A stretch of DNA of 64,000 nt from CAXXOK01 sp964640955. Lineage in GTDB: Bacteria; Bacillota; Clostridia; Christensenellales; Aristaeellaceae. Location of the stretch: assembly GCA_964640955.1 (NCBI GenBank), contig CAZXJI010000001.1, positions 1-64,000 of the forward strand. Direction: 5' to 3'. The translations under genes and the position numbers were made by a program. Position 1 is the first letter of the stretch; every line of letters starts with the position of its first letter. Shown here in pieces: positions 41,905 through 51,041 of this stretch. The notes under the pieces are model-generated. The model was not told the DNA's origin. It was given only the letters and a program-made list of their open reading frames with translations, and made no database searches.

Positions 41905-43155
41905 TTGCGTATCAAGAAACATCTCTCGTTGCTGTTGGCGCTCGTACTCACCTTTTCCCTGATCGGTCTGGTCCCGGCCGTCGCGGAGGGACAGACCGAG
42001 ATCACCTTCTGGACGCTGACGGCTCGCCAGGCCGCGGTGGACCCCATCGTGGAAAGCTTCCAGGAGGCGAACCCGGATATCAAAGTCACCGTATCCTACT
42101 TTGATACCGACGGCATCAAGGATGCCTGCAAAGTGGCCGCTTCTTCCAAAACGCTGCCCGATATGTGGTTTAACTGGGGCGGCAGCCTCGGCGGCTTCTA
42201 TTCGGACAACGGTCTGACCTACGACCTCACGCAGTACGCGGCCGACAACAGCTGGGATCAGAAGTTCAACGCAGGCGTGCTGAACCTGTGCACGCGCAAC
42301 GGTCAGCTTACCGGTTACCCCACCAGCTTCAACGTACTGGACGTGTATTACCGCAAAGACACCTTCGAGCAGCTGGGTCTCTCCGTGCCCACCACTTTCG
42401 AAGAGTTTGAGGACGTCTGCGCCAAGCTGAAGGCGGCGGGCATCACCCCCATCAGCACCGCGGGCCTCAACGGCTGGCACGTAATGCGCTTCGTGGAACT
42501 GCTGATTGAGCACTACGCCGGCGCGGAACTGCACGACCAGATGAACACCTTCCAGGCGAGCTACAACAACGACGCGGTCGTTCAGGCCCTGACCAAGTAC
42601 CAGGAGTTCTGCGACAAGGGCTACTTCCCCACCGGCTTTGTGACCGCCAACCCGGACGACACCTACCTCGAAGTGTTCTCCGGCCGGGCCGCCATGGATA
42701 TTCAGGGCCAGTGGTACGACGGCACCATTATCCAGAACGAGCAGGACATCAACAACTACGGCACCTTCCCCTTCCCCTCCGGCGGCACCGACCGTCTGTC
42801 CGCCTTCGCGGAAATGACGCAGTTCAACGCGGACATCACCGCGGAGAAGCTGGACGCGTGCATGAAGTTCATGGATTACTACTACGATCCCGACGTGGCC
42901 GCCCAGTATTCCGAGTACTACAACATGCCGCTCCCGATCATCGGCGCCACCATGCCCGAAGGTCAGTTGAACGTTCCGGTCATGCTGGCCGCCGCCAACG
43001 ATAACGGCACCTTCACCATCACCGACCAGGCCTTCCCCACCGAAGTGGCGGATGCGCTGTTCAACGTACAGGACGGCATCGCCAACGGGCAGATTACGCC
43101 CGCGGACGGCGCCGCGCAGATCCAGGCGGCCATCGAAGCCTACCAGAACAAATAA
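41905..43155 (+). CDS. Extracellular sugar-binding protein (MalE-like)
   Basis: A 416-residue exported protein. The start is TTG at 41905, fixed by AAGGAGG 8 nt upstream; it gives a normal signal peptide (RIKKHLSLLLALVLTFSL, ending PAVAEGQTE) with no lipobox cysteine. A longer in-frame reading would start inside the operator. The mature part is a family-1 solute-binding protein: ITFWTLTARQAAVDPIVESF, MWFNWGGSLGG, VYYRKDTFEQLGLSVPTTFEEF. It serves the MalF/MalG-type permeases encoded next. Context points to an apiose-containing glycoside; this is inference. Confidence 0.92.
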   Translation: MRIKKHLSLLLALVLTFSLIGLVPAVAEGQTEITFWTLTARQAAVDPIVESFQEANPDIKVTVSYFDTDGIKDACKVAASSKTLPDMWFNWGGSLGGFYSDNGLTYDLTQYAADNSWDQKFNAGVLNLCTRNGQLTGYPTSFNVLDVYYRKDTFEQLGLSVPTTFEEFEDVCAKLKAAGITPISTAGLNGWHVMRFVELLIEHYAGAELHDQMNTFQASYNNDAVVQALTKYQEFCDKGYFPTGFVTANPDDTYLEVFSGRAAMDIQGQWYDGTIIQNEQDINNYGTFPFPSGGTDRLSAFAEMTQFNADITAEKLDACMKFMDYYYDPDVAAQYSEYYNMPLPIIGATMPEGQLNVPVMLAAANDNGTFTITDQAFPTEVADALFNVQDGIANGQITPADGAAQIQAAIEAYQNK

Positions 43156-43182
43156 CCTCGCGGTACGGCGAAACAGTAAACC

Positions 43183-43214
43183 GAAACCGGGCAGGCAAAT
43201 GCCTGCCCGGTTTC
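43183..43214 (+). terminator. Intercistronic hairpin after the binding-protein gene
   Basis: GAAACCGGGCAGGC and GCCTGCCCGGTTTC are perfectly complementary (14 bp) around AAAT. It lies between the binding-protein stop and the permease ribosome site and lacks a U-tract, so attenuation or 3'-end protection is likely. Confidence 0.7.
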
Positions 43215-43229
43215 AGCAGGAGGCCTCCT

Positions 43230-44099
43230 ATGCCCACCCGGAAGAAAAACAACACCGATTACCTGTTTCTGATTCCGGCGGCCGTCATCTACCTTTCCGT
43301 CATCGTTCTGCCCGTTCTGTATTCGCTCACGATTAGCCTGTTCAAATGGAACGGCATCGGAGCGATGGAGTACATCGGCCTGCAAAACTACATCAACCTG
43401 TTCGCGAACGATCCGATCTTCATCCAGGCGATGAAGAACAACCTGATTTGGATCGTCCTGTCCCTGGCGATCACGATGACGGTTTCCCTGGCCTTCGCCG
43501 TCGTTTTGAACAAGCAGTTCGTCGGGCGCACGTTTTTCCGCGGCTTCTTTTATTTTCCGGCGGTCATCGCGCCGATCGCGGTCGCCATTATCTGGCGCTG
43601 GATGTACAACCCGAGCGTCGGCTTCGTAAACGAGCTTTCCCGCGCGTTGAACCTCGGCTTTGAGCAAAGCTGGATCTCCAGCCCTCAAAGCAGTTTATAC
43701 GCGATCTTTTTTGCTTCCCTGTGGCAGTCCACGGGTCAATCCATGATCTTTTTCCTGGCCGGCCTGCAAACGGTGCCCAGGGATATTCTGGAGGCGGCCC
43801 GCATCGACGGGGCCAGCAATACCAGCACCTTCTTCCGCATCACCTGCCCCGTGATGAAGGAAACGTTCGTGATCGTCATCGCCAACCTGATCGTGGGCGC
43901 CATGAAGGTGTTCGACATCGTGCAGGGCCTGACCGGGGGCGGTCCGAACAACGCCACCCAGATGATGTCGACTTATATGTATTCCCAGACGTTCCAGTAT
44001 AACAACGTCGGGTACGGCACGGCCATCTCCATCCTGATGGTGGTGTTCATGCTGATCGTCATCGTGCCGTACGTGATGTTCACCGCGCGCGAAAACTGA
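43230..44099 (+). CDS. Sugar ABC permease, MalF-like
   Basis: A 289-residue protein with six predicted membrane helices. Its EAA loop is ILEAARIDGASNTSTFFRIT, followed by a late GGGPNNATQMMSTYMY typical of MalF/UgpA-class permeases. AGGAGG precedes the ATG. It forms a heterodimer with the MalG-like protein encoded 17 bp downstream. Confidence 0.93.
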   Translation: MPTRKKNNTDYLFLIPAAVIYLSVIVLPVLYSLTISLFKWNGIGAMEYIGLQNYINLFANDPIFIQAMKNNLIWIVLSLAITMTVSLAFAVVLNKQFVGRTFFRGFFYFPAVIAPIAVAIIWRWMYNPSVGFVNELSRALNLGFEQSWISSPQSSLYAIFFASLWQSTGQSMIFFLAGLQTVPRDILEAARIDGASNTSTFFRITCPVMKETFVIVIANLIVGAMKVFDIVQGLTGGGPNNATQMMSTYMYSQTFQYNNVGYGTAISILMVVFMLIVIVPYVMFTAREN

Positions 44100-44116
44100 A
44101 GGGAGGGGAAACACGA

Positions 44117-44956
44117 ATGGAAAGCGTTAGAATGAAAACCAGCCATAAAATCCTGCTGTACGCGATCCTGATCGCGGTTCTGCTCGTCTGGATCGCGCCG
44201 ATCTATACGCTGATCATGACCGCCATCAAGAGCAAAAAAGACTTTTTCAGCAGTCTCGGCCTGTTCAGCTTCCCTACGCAGCCCGCGTGGTCCAACTTCG
44301 TTAACGCCATCGCCAAGGGTCGGCTGCTGACCTACATGAAAAACGACCTGATCATTTCGTGCCTCAAGGTGCCGCTCGGAATCCTGGTGGAGTCGATGGC
44401 CGCGTTCGCGCTGACAAGGCTGAAGGTAAAGCACAGCACCGGCATTTTCATCTTCTTCCTGATCGGCATGATGCTCCCCATGCAGGCGGCGCTGGTGCCC
44501 ATTAACGTGACGTACAGCAAGCTGAACCTGCTGAACACCTACTTCGGCCTGTTCTACGTCTACATCGGGTTTGGCATCTCCTACGGCATTCTGATCATGC
44601 GCGGCTTTTTCCGCTCCATTCCCCGGGATATCGACGAGGCCGCGCTGATCGACGGCTGCACGAAATGGCGCCTGTTCTGGAACATCATCATGCCCATTTC
44701 CAAGCCCGCCATCGCCACGCTGATCATTACGGACTTCCTCGCCACCTGGAACGAATACCTGCTCGCCAGCGTCATCATCAACGAAAACAGCATGAAAACC
44801 GTGCCCGTAGGCCTGATGACGTTCGTGGGCGAGCACAGCACCGACTACGGCTATCTGTGCGCCGGCGTGCTGATTTCGCTGGTTCCCGTGCTGCTGGTGT
44901 ACCTGATCTTCCAGCGGTATTTTGTGGAGGGCATGGCCGGCGCGGTGAAACAGTAA
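44117..44956 (+). CDS. Sugar ABC permease, MalG-like
   Basis: A 279-residue six-helix permease. Its EAA loop is DIDEAALIDGCTKWRLFWNI, and LATWNEYLLASVIINENSMK and the tail YFVEGMAGAVKQ are characteristic of MalG/UgpE-type proteins. GGGAGGGG lies before the ATG. As in the other two ABC modules of the window, no ATPase gene is adjacent. Confidence 0.93.
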   Translation: MESVRMKTSHKILLYAILIAVLLVWIAPIYTLIMTAIKSKKDFFSSLGLFSFPTQPAWSNFVNAIAKGRLLTYMKNDLIISCLKVPLGILVESMAAFALTRLKVKHSTGIFIFFLIGMMLPMQAALVPINVTYSKLNLLNTYFGLFYVYIGFGISYGILIMRGFFRSIPRDIDEAALIDGCTKWRLFWNIIMPISKPAIATLIITDFLATWNEYLLASVIINENSMKTVPVGLMTFVGEHSTDYGYLCAGVLISLVPVLLVYLIFQRYFVEGMAGAVKQ

Positions 44957-45022
44957 TAGGCGGTTTGCCGTTCGAACGCGCCGCACGCCCGAGTATTGCA
45001 CTTGCAGGATAGGAGCGTTGTT

Positions 45023-46552
45023 ATGTTGGCTTATACCAGCCCCAAGGAAGTCGCGCGCTGGGATGTGTTCGAGGTCGTCTGTCCCGGCCGTACGCAGGGC
45101 AACCCTTTCGTGGACAGTTTGATCGAGGGCGTTTTTTCCAGCAAAAGCGAAACCGTCCGCGTCAACGGTTTTTATGACGGAAACGGGCTTTATAAGGTTC
45201 GCTTCATGCCTTCCTTCGCGGAGGAATACCGGTTTACCGTCGGCGGGAATTTCGCGGACGAGACGGTGGAAGGCCGCTTTTCCGTAAAGCCCGCCCAGCC
45301 GGGGAACCACGGGCCGGTGCGCGTGGCCAACACCTTTCACTTCGCCTATGAGGACGGTACTCCCTACCGCCCCGTGGGCACCACCTGCTACGTGTGGGAA
45401 CTGCAGAGCGAGGCCCTGCAGGCGCAAACGCTTAAGACGCTTTCGCAAAGCCCGTTTAACAAAATCCGCTTTTGTCTGTTGCCCAAGCATTACGACTACA
45501 ATCTCAACGAGCCTTATTCCTACCCTTACGAGGGTAAACCCATGGATTCCTCGGTGCTCACGAAGGACAACTTTATGGCGTACAACGGCAATCCGCCGGG
45601 CAACGCCTGGGACTTCAGCCGTTTCAATCCCGCGCACTTCCGGCATATCGACGCCTGCATCGAAAAGCTTCGCGATCTGGGCATCGAGGCCGACCTGATC
45701 GTGATGCACCCTTACGACCGCTGGGGTTTTAGCCTCATGAACGCCCGGGAGGACGACCTTTACTGGCGCTATGTCGTCGCCCGCTACGCCGCATACCGCA
45801 ACGTCTGGTGGTCGCTGGCCAACGAGTACGACCTGATGCCCCAAAAGGCGCTCGCCGATTGGGAGCGGTTCGCCGGCATTCTCTGCCGGGAGGATCCGTA
45901 CAGCCACCTGCGCTCCATCCACAACTGCCGCTCGTTCTACGATCATTCCCGGCCCTGGGTCACCCATTGCAGCATCCAGCGGCAAGACCTGTACAAGAGC
46001 GCCGAGTTCGTAAACGAGTGGCGGGAGCGCTACCGCAAGCCCGTCGTGCTGGACGAGATCGCCTACGAAGGGAACATCCAGCACGGCTGGGGCAACATCA
46101 GCGGTCAGGAGCTGACACGCCGGTTCTGGGAGGCCGCCTGCCGCGGCGGGTACGCCGGACACGGGGAAACCTACCTCGACGAGCATAGCGTGCTGTGGTG
46201 GTCTCACGGGGGCCGGCTTCACGGCGAAAGTCCGGCCAGGATCGCTTTTCTCAGCCGCATTCTGGAGGAGGCGCCCGCCGGCGGCCTGATGCCCAACCCG
46301 GACGCCGCGTGGGACGAGGTATCCGCCTGCGAGGACGCCCTCGTTGGCCGTACCGGCTACCGGTTGTACTATTACAGCTTCATGCGTCCTTCCTTCCGCG
46401 ATTTTCATCTGGACGACGAGACGGCTTACCGCGTGGAAGTGATCGATACGTGGAATATGACCGTTCAGGACGCGGGCGTGCACCGCGGCAAGTTCCGCGT
46501 CGTGCTGCCCGGCAGGGAGTATATGGCGATCCGCATCCGGAAGGAGCCGTGA
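45023..46552 (+). CDS. Glycoside hydrolase-like protein (DUF5060-DUF4038-DUF5605), candidate apiosidase
   Basis: A 509-residue protein without a signal peptide, so cytoplasmic. Residues 1-95 form a beta-sandwich (DUF5060-like). Residues 100-420 form a TIM barrel of the DUF4038 type, with likely catalytic glutamates in SLANEYDLM and VVLDEIAYEG. The last 85 residues form a small beta-domain (DUF5605-like). GH140 apiosidases have a DUF4038 barrel, though their domain layout differs. Start ATG 45023 has AGGAG 7 nt upstream; the earlier ATG lacks one. It is the last gene of the importer operon and should cleave the imported glycoside. Its link to apiose rests on the neighbouring catabolic genes. 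Confidence 0.75.
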   Translation: MLAYTSPKEVARWDVFEVVCPGRTQGNPFVDSLIEGVFSSKSETVRVNGFYDGNGLYKVRFMPSFAEEYRFTVGGNFADETVEGRFSVKPAQPGNHGPVRVANTFHFAYEDGTPYRPVGTTCYVWELQSEALQAQTLKTLSQSPFNKIRFCLLPKHYDYNLNEPYSYPYEGKPMDSSVLTKDNFMAYNGNPPGNAWDFSRFNPAHFRHIDACIEKLRDLGIEADLIVMHPYDRWGFSLMNAREDDLYWRYVVARYAAYRNVWWSLANEYDLMPQKALADWERFAGILCREDPYSHLRSIHNCRSFYDHSRPWVTHCSIQRQDLYKSAEFVNEWRERYRKPVVLDEIAYEGNIQHGWGNISGQELTRRFWEAACRGGYAGHGETYLDEHSVLWWSHGGRLHGESPARIAFLSRILEEAPAGGLMPNPDAAWDEVSACEDALVGRTGYRLYYYSFMRPSFRDFHLDDETAYRVEVIDTWNMTVQDAGVHRGKFRVVLPGREYMAIRIRKEP

Positions 46553-46598
46553 CGCACCTGTACAGCCAAACATACGCCTTTCTTAGAGTCGAAGCGGA

Positions 46599-46641
46599 AA
46601 AGCGGCGGGCGATCCCCTACGGATCGCCCGCCGCCGCTTTT
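46599..46641. terminator. Bidirectional terminator between convergent operons
   Basis: GCGGCGGGCGATCC and GGATCGCCCGCCGC form a 14-bp perfect stem around CCTAC. It is flanked by AAAA on the left and CGCTTTT on the right, so it can terminate both the importer operon (plus) and the LacI gene (minus). Confidence 0.85.
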
Positions 46642-46682
46642 GTCCCTTCAGATGTTCTTCCCGCGCGCTCTGCGCGTCCCGG

Positions 46683-47690
46683 CTACACGAGGCTGCGTAC
46701 GCTGTTGCGCTCTACCAGTTCCGTGGATACCCGTATGGTGATGAAGGGCGCGTCTCCTTTGCTGACGCGCCGGACCAGCTGCTTTACGGCCAGTCCGCCG
46801 AGCGCTTCCCGGGAAACGCGGATGGAGGTCAGCTCCGGCTCCACCAGCGCCGCGATCGGCACGTCGTCAAAGCCGACCAGCGATACGTCCCTGGGGATGG
46901 CCAGCCCGAATTTCTTGATCGCCTTCAGCACGCCGCAGGCGATGATGTCGTTATCCGCAATACAGGCGCCCGGCAGCTTCAGGCCGTTTCTCAGCATCTC
47001 GTAGGTCGCTTCGTACGCTTCCTCCGTAGCGGGAGGCACGAGAAACACGTTCTCCTCCCGGAAAGGAAGCCCCAGCTCCGCAAGCCCTTCCCGGTACGCC
47101 TGTCCGCGCTCCTCAAAGTTGCGGATGGAATACTGGCTGTGGAAATATCCGATCTCCCTATGCCCTTTTTCGTACAGGTAGCGCAGCGCTCTGCGGATGC
47201 CGTTCCGGTTGTCGATCAGCACCTTGTCGGAGGTATACTCCCACAGATCGCAGTCCAGCAGCATCGTGGGGATTTTAATCGGTTCCAGCAGCGAGCCGTC
47301 CGTCATTTCCGTGGCGAGGAACAGCGCCGCGTCCGGCGGCGCGGCCTGCCACTTTTCCAGCACCTTGCGCAGTTCCTCGTCCCCGGAGCAGTAGATGATG
47401 GAGACGCCGTAACCCAGAAGCTTCGCGGAGTGCTCGATGGCCATGATGAGCTCGGAAAAAAACTGGGTGTCCGCGACCACGCGCCCATGCTTTTTATAAA
47501 CGACGAAGCCGATCATCCCGGTCAGGGAGTTCATTCGCCGGGAGAGGCTTTTCGTATAGCTCAATTCCTCCGCCAGATCCAGCACCTTTTTCTTCGTTTC
47601 GGGGTTGACCCCCGCGCGATCGTTGAGCGCCATGGAAACGGTAGCGCTGGAGATATTCAGCCGATCGGCGATTTCCTTAATCGTAGCCAT
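46683..47690 (-). CDS. LacI-family transcriptional regulator
   Basis: A 335-residue repressor. Residues 1-50 contain the LacI helix-turn-helix and hinge (TIKEIADRLNISSATVSMAL); residues 60-335 are a periplasmic-binding-protein-like sugar domain (GFDDVPIAALVEPELTSIRV near the end). ATG 47690 follows GGAGG by 5 nt. It lies 131 bp downstream of the kinase gene on the same strand and convergent to the importer operon. It is the only regulator gene between the two arms and the best candidate for the 19-bp operator shared by them. Confidence 0.92.
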   Translation of the reverse strand: MATIKEIADRLNISSATVSMALNDRAGVNPETKKKVLDLAEELSYTKSLSRRMNSLTGMIGFVVYKKHGRVVADTQFFSELIMAIEHSAKLLGYGVSIIYCSGDEELRKVLEKWQAAPPDAALFLATEMTDGSLLEPIKIPTMLLDCDLWEYTSDKVLIDNRNGIRRALRYLYEKGHREIGYFHSQYSIRNFEERGQAYREGLAELGLPFREENVFLVPPATEEAYEATYEMLRNGLKLPGACIADNDIIACGVLKAIKKFGLAIPRDVSLVGFDDVPIAALVEPELTSIRVSREALGGLAVKQLVRRVSKGDAPFITIRVSTELVERNSVRSLV

Positions 47691-47820
47691 AGATTCCTCC
47701 ATCGTATAGGCTCCGGCGATACGGGGGCACAGCGCCGTACGGGTTGCCTGCGTCGAACGGATGCCACCGGGCGGCGTTCCGCTGTCCTCTATCGTATTCT
47801 TTCACATTTTCAGGCAGAAA

Positions 47821-49284
47821 TCAACCGGATTTACAAACTTGTAAAACGGCGTCATGCCACCCCCGCAGCTTCGCCTCTCTTTGCTCCGATCTCATCGCGG
47901 GGGTGAAAAGGGTGCCTTTCCCGGCCTCAAATAAACGCTCCGGCCCGTATACGCCCAGGCTGATGCCCGCCATGTACGCGACCCCCGCCCCGCTCAGCTC
48001 CTCGATGGCCGCGGTGCGGATGTCCTTCCCAATCAGATCGCAGATGAACTGCATCAGCAGCGCGTTGCGGGTAGGCCCGCCGTCGGCGTGCAGAGCCCGT
48101 ATGCCGCCGAAATCCGAATCGATGGCGGACACGACATCGTACAACTGATAGGCGATGCTTTCCAGCCCGGCCTTTACCAGCTCCGCCGGGCCGGTATGCC
48201 GGCCCATGCCCACGATTGCCGCGCGGGCGCCGCTGTTCCAATAGGGCGCGCCCAGGCCGGAGAAAGCCGGAACCAGGTACGTCGTATCGTGGGGGTCGGC
48301 TTTCAGAGCAACGCTCTCCGCGTCATTCGGCGAGGAGATCAGGTGAAGCGTGCCGGAGAGCCAATCGATCACCGCGCCGGCATAGTTGATGTTGCCTTCC
48401 AGCACATACTGCGCTTTTCCGTCCATCCGCCACCCAAACGACGTCGCCAGCCCGTGCCGGCTTTCCATGCAGGCTTCTCCCGTATTGAGCATGACGGAGG
48501 AACCGGTGCCCAGCGTCATCTTGCCGGTGCCGGGACGGTGGCACCCCTGCCCGAACAGCGCCGCGTGGCTGTCCCCCATCACGGCGCGGATCGGGATTCT
48601 GGCGGGCAGGGCGCCCCCCAGATCCGTCTCCCCGAACGTCGCGTTGGAATCACAGATTTCCGGGAGAGCGTCGACGGGTACGCCGAACAGGTCGCACATC
48701 TCCCGCGACCATTCCGCCTTGCGCAGGTCCATCAGCTGGGTTCGGGACGCGTTGGAGCAGTCGGTGCAAAACGCGGCCCCGTCCGTGAGGCAAAACAGCA
48801 GCCAGGCGTCCACCGTGCCGAGGCAGAGCGTTTTCGCCTCCGCGGCCCGCTTCACCTCCGGCACGTTGCGCATCAGCCAGGCGAACTTGGCCGCCGAAAA
48901 ATAAGGCGACAGCGGAAGCCCCGTGATCTCCTTTACCCTCGGGGCAACGCCCCTGCCCTCGAGCTCCGCGCAAATGGCCGCGCCCCGCGGGCATTGCCAC
49001 ACGACGGCGTTGTACAGCGGTTTGCCCGTACGGCGGTCCCACGCCACTACGGTTTCCCGCTGGTTGCTGATGCCCAGCGCCAGCGGGGAAAAGCCGCCTT
49101 CTTCGGCCATCCCGCGGGCCAGCTTTAACACGTTTTGATGGATTTCCGTCGGGTCGTGCTCCACCCAGCCGTTTTCGTCAATCCTCTGGCGGTGCGGCAG
49201 ATCCCTGCGGCGCGTTAACTCGCCGTCGGGCCCGAACAGGAGCATCTTGGTGCCGGACGTGCTCTGGTCGATGGCGAGGATCAT
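47821..49284 (-). CDS. FGGY-family sugar kinase, candidate D-apulose kinase
   Basis: A 487-residue kinase related to glycerol kinases: AIDQSTSGTKMLLFGPDG (phosphate 1), GISNQRETVVAWDRRTGKPL, VVWQCPRG, GTGSSVMLNTGE (phosphate 2), and LHADGGPTRNALLMQ (adenosine). ATG 49284 overlaps the transketolase C-subunit stop by 4 bp. Since its operon mates are an isomerase and a split transketolase, it probably phosphorylates a ketose, and D-apulose fits the known apiose route. Plain glycerol kinase is less likely because no glycerol gene is nearby. Confidence 0.82.
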   Translation of the reverse strand: MILAIDQSTSGTKMLLFGPDGELTRRRDLPHRQRIDENGWVEHDPTEIHQNVLKLARGMAEEGGFSPLALGISNQRETVVAWDRRTGKPLYNAVVWQCPRGAAICAELEGRGVAPRVKEITGLPLSPYFSAAKFAWLMRNVPEVKRAAEAKTLCLGTVDAWLLFCLTDGAAFCTDCSNASRTQLMDLRKAEWSREMCDLFGVPVDALPEICDSNATFGETDLGGALPARIPIRAVMGDSHAALFGQGCHRPGTGKMTLGTGSSVMLNTGEACMESRHGLATSFGWRMDGKAQYVLEGNINYAGAVIDWLSGTLHLISSPNDAESVALKADPHDTTYLVPAFSGLGAPYWNSGARAAIVGMGRHTGPAELVKAGLESIAYQLYDVVSAIDSDFGGIRALHADGGPTRNALLMQFICDLIGKDIRTAAIEELSGAGVAYMAGISLGVYGPERLFEAGKGTLFTPAMRSEQREAKLRGWHDAVLQVCKSG

Positions 49285-50225
49285 TTGCTTTCCTCCCCGT
49301 TCAGCAGCGCTTTCGCATTTCGGGCGAGAACGGGCGCCGTGAGCCCGTAATGCTCGAACACCTCCCGCGACGTTCCCGCCACGCAGGGGGCATCCGGCAG
49401 GCTCAGACAGCGCACCGGGCAGCGGGTTTCCGAAAGCGTCCGGCACACCATGGCGCCCAGCCCGCCGTACGGCCCGTGCTCCTCAATCGTCAGCACCGCG
49501 CGGGTCTGGGCGGCGGCGTTCAGCAGCGCTTCCGTATCCAGGGGCTTGAGACAGTACATATCCAGCACCCGGCAGGAAACGCCCTCGGCCGCCAGCAGCT
49601 CCGCCGCGTCCAGCGCGATCTTCACCGTTTCTCCGCAGGCGACGAGGCATACGTCGCCGCCCTCGCGCGCGACGATGGCGCGATCCTTCGGAAGGGCGAA
49701 CCCCTCCGCCGGGTACAGATCGGGCACCGCGTTACGCCCCACGCGCAGGTAGGCGGGCGTCCGGTCCCCCATCAGGCGCTTCATCAGCAGAGCGGCCACG
49801 CGGGCGTCGCTGGGGAGATACACGTGTATGCCCGGGATGCTCGCGATCGCGGCGATATCGCTGAGCGAATGGTGCGTCATCCCCAGCGCCCCGTAGCTGA
49901 CGCCGCCGGAGATGCCGACCAGCACCACGCCGGTCTCCGAATAGGCGACGTCCACCTTGATCTGCTCCAGGCTCCGCGTGGACAGGAAACAGGCGGGCGA
50001 TACCGCGAAGCAGCGCTTGCCGCAGCGGGCAAGGCCGGCGGCGATCGATACCAGGTTCTGCTCGGCGATGCCTACCTCCACGAACTGTTCCGGATACGCC
50101 TCGGCGAACGGCGCCATGGATCCGCTGCCCCGCGAATCGCTGCACAGCACCACGATGTCCCCGTCGCTCTTCGCACCGTCCATCAGCGTATCGCAAAGGG
50201 TCTGCTTGATCGCTTTGTCAGCCAC
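49281..50225 (-). CDS. Transketolase C-terminal subunit (candidate apulose-4-phosphate transketolase)
   Basis: A 314-residue protein with the pyrimidine-binding half of transketolase: FVEVGIAEQNLVSIAAGLA contains the cofactor-activating Glu, GGVSYGALGMTHHSLSDIA follows, and the C-terminal domain starts near residue 195. GTG 50225 overlaps the N-subunit stop and has AAGGAG 10 nt upstream. Together with the N-subunit it forms a complete thiamine-diphosphate enzyme. Split transketolases serve both the pentose pathway and the apulose-4-phosphate reaction; location in this operon favours the latter. Confidence 0.88.
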   Translation of the reverse strand: MADKAIKQTLCDTLMDGAKSDGDIVVLCSDSRGSGSMAPFAEAYPEQFVEVGIAEQNLVSIAAGLARCGKRCFAVSPACFLSTRSLEQIKVDVAYSETGVVLVGISGGVSYGALGMTHHSLSDIAAIASIPGIHVYLPSDARVAALLMKRLMGDRTPAYLRVGRNAVPDLYPAEGFALPKDRAIVAREGGDVCLVACGETVKIALDAAELLAAEGVSCRVLDMYCLKPLDTEALLNAAAQTRAVLTIEEHGPYGGLGAMVCRTLSETRCPVRCLSLPDAPCVAGTSREVFEHYGLTAPVLARNAKALLNGEESK

Positions 50226-51039
50226 GGCAACCGGCCTCCTTGTCGCGAAGCTCCCGCATCGCGCGCGCGTACTCGTCCGCATTGGGCACCCTGTGGTGCC
50301 ACTGCGGCTGGTTCTCCATGAAGGAAACACCGCAGCCCTTGACGGTGCGGGCCTCGATCAGCACCGGTTTCCCGCTTACGGCTTCGGCCGTTTCGAAAGC
50401 GGCCAGCAGGGCCCGCGTATCGTTGCCGGCAGCCTCGATGCAGTGCCAGCCGAAGGCCCGAAAGCGCTCCTTCACGTCTCCCTGCGCCATGACCCGTTCG
50501 GTATCCCCGCTGATCTGGAGGCGGTTGCGGTCTACCACGGCGACGAGGTGGTCAAGCCCGTAATGCCCGGCGGCCATCGCCCCTTCCCATACGCTTCCCT
50601 CCGCCATTTCACCGTCCCCCATGACCACGTACACACGGCGGTCGCTGCGGTTCATGCGCAGCGCCAGCGCCATGCCCACGGCCACGGACAGGCCGTGCCC
50701 CAGCGAGCCGGAGTTCATTTCGATGCCGTTGACGTGGTGGTTGGGATGGCCGATGTACTTGGAACCGCATCGGGAAACGGTGGCCAGATCGCTCTTTTCA
50801 AAAAACCCCTTGTCCGCCAGCACCGCGTACAGAGCTTCCACGCTGTGCCCTTTGCTGAGGATGAAGTGGTCCCGGTCGTTCGTATGGAAGTTTTCCGGAG
50901 TGATGTTCATGACCCCGTTATACAGAACGTTGAGAATGTCCACTACGCTCAAATCTCCGCCGATATGGCCCGCCTTGGAACCGTATACGATCTCCAGCAC
51001 GGTCTGGCGCAGCGTTACGGACTTTAAGGCAAGATTCAT
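50218..51039 (-). CDS. Transketolase N-terminal subunit (candidate apulose-4-phosphate transketolase)
   Basis: A 273-residue thiamine-diphosphate-binding half: HIGGDLSVVDILNVLY, SKGHSVEALYAVLADKGFF, GSLGHGLSVAVGMALA, and the GDG...N cofactor motif (VVMGDGEMAEG to VVDRNRLQ). ATG 51039 is preferred because GGGGAG lies 7 nt upstream; ATG 51045 would give an ATGA overlap with the isomerase gene but is only 1 nt from the ribosome site. It is an obligate partner of the C-subunit encoded next. Confidence 0.88.
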   Translation of the reverse strand: MNLALKSVTLRQTVLEIVYGSKAGHIGGDLSVVDILNVLYNGVMNITPENFHTNDRDHFILSKGHSVEALYAVLADKGFFEKSDLATVSRCGSKYIGHPNHHVNGIEMNSGSLGHGLSVAVGMALALRMNRSDRRVYVVMGDGEMAEGSVWEGAMAAGHYGLDHLVAVVDRNRLQISGDTERVMAQGDVKERFRAFGWHCIEAAGNDTRALLAAFETAEAVSGKPVLIEARTVKGCGVSFMENQPQWHHRVPNADEYARAMRELRDKEAGCRG

Positions 51040-51041
51040 GC

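Noticed and set aside
43973..46573. An 866-codon minus-strand open frame over the importer/hydrolase genes
   Set aside because: It opposes three genes with convincing domains and ribosome sites; it is a composition effect of high GC third positions.
47821..49284. Glycerol kinase (glpK)
   Set aside because: The sequence is similar, but there is no glycerol facilitator or glycerol-3-phosphate gene in this operon; the GlpA-like genes lie 20 kb away in a TRAP operon.
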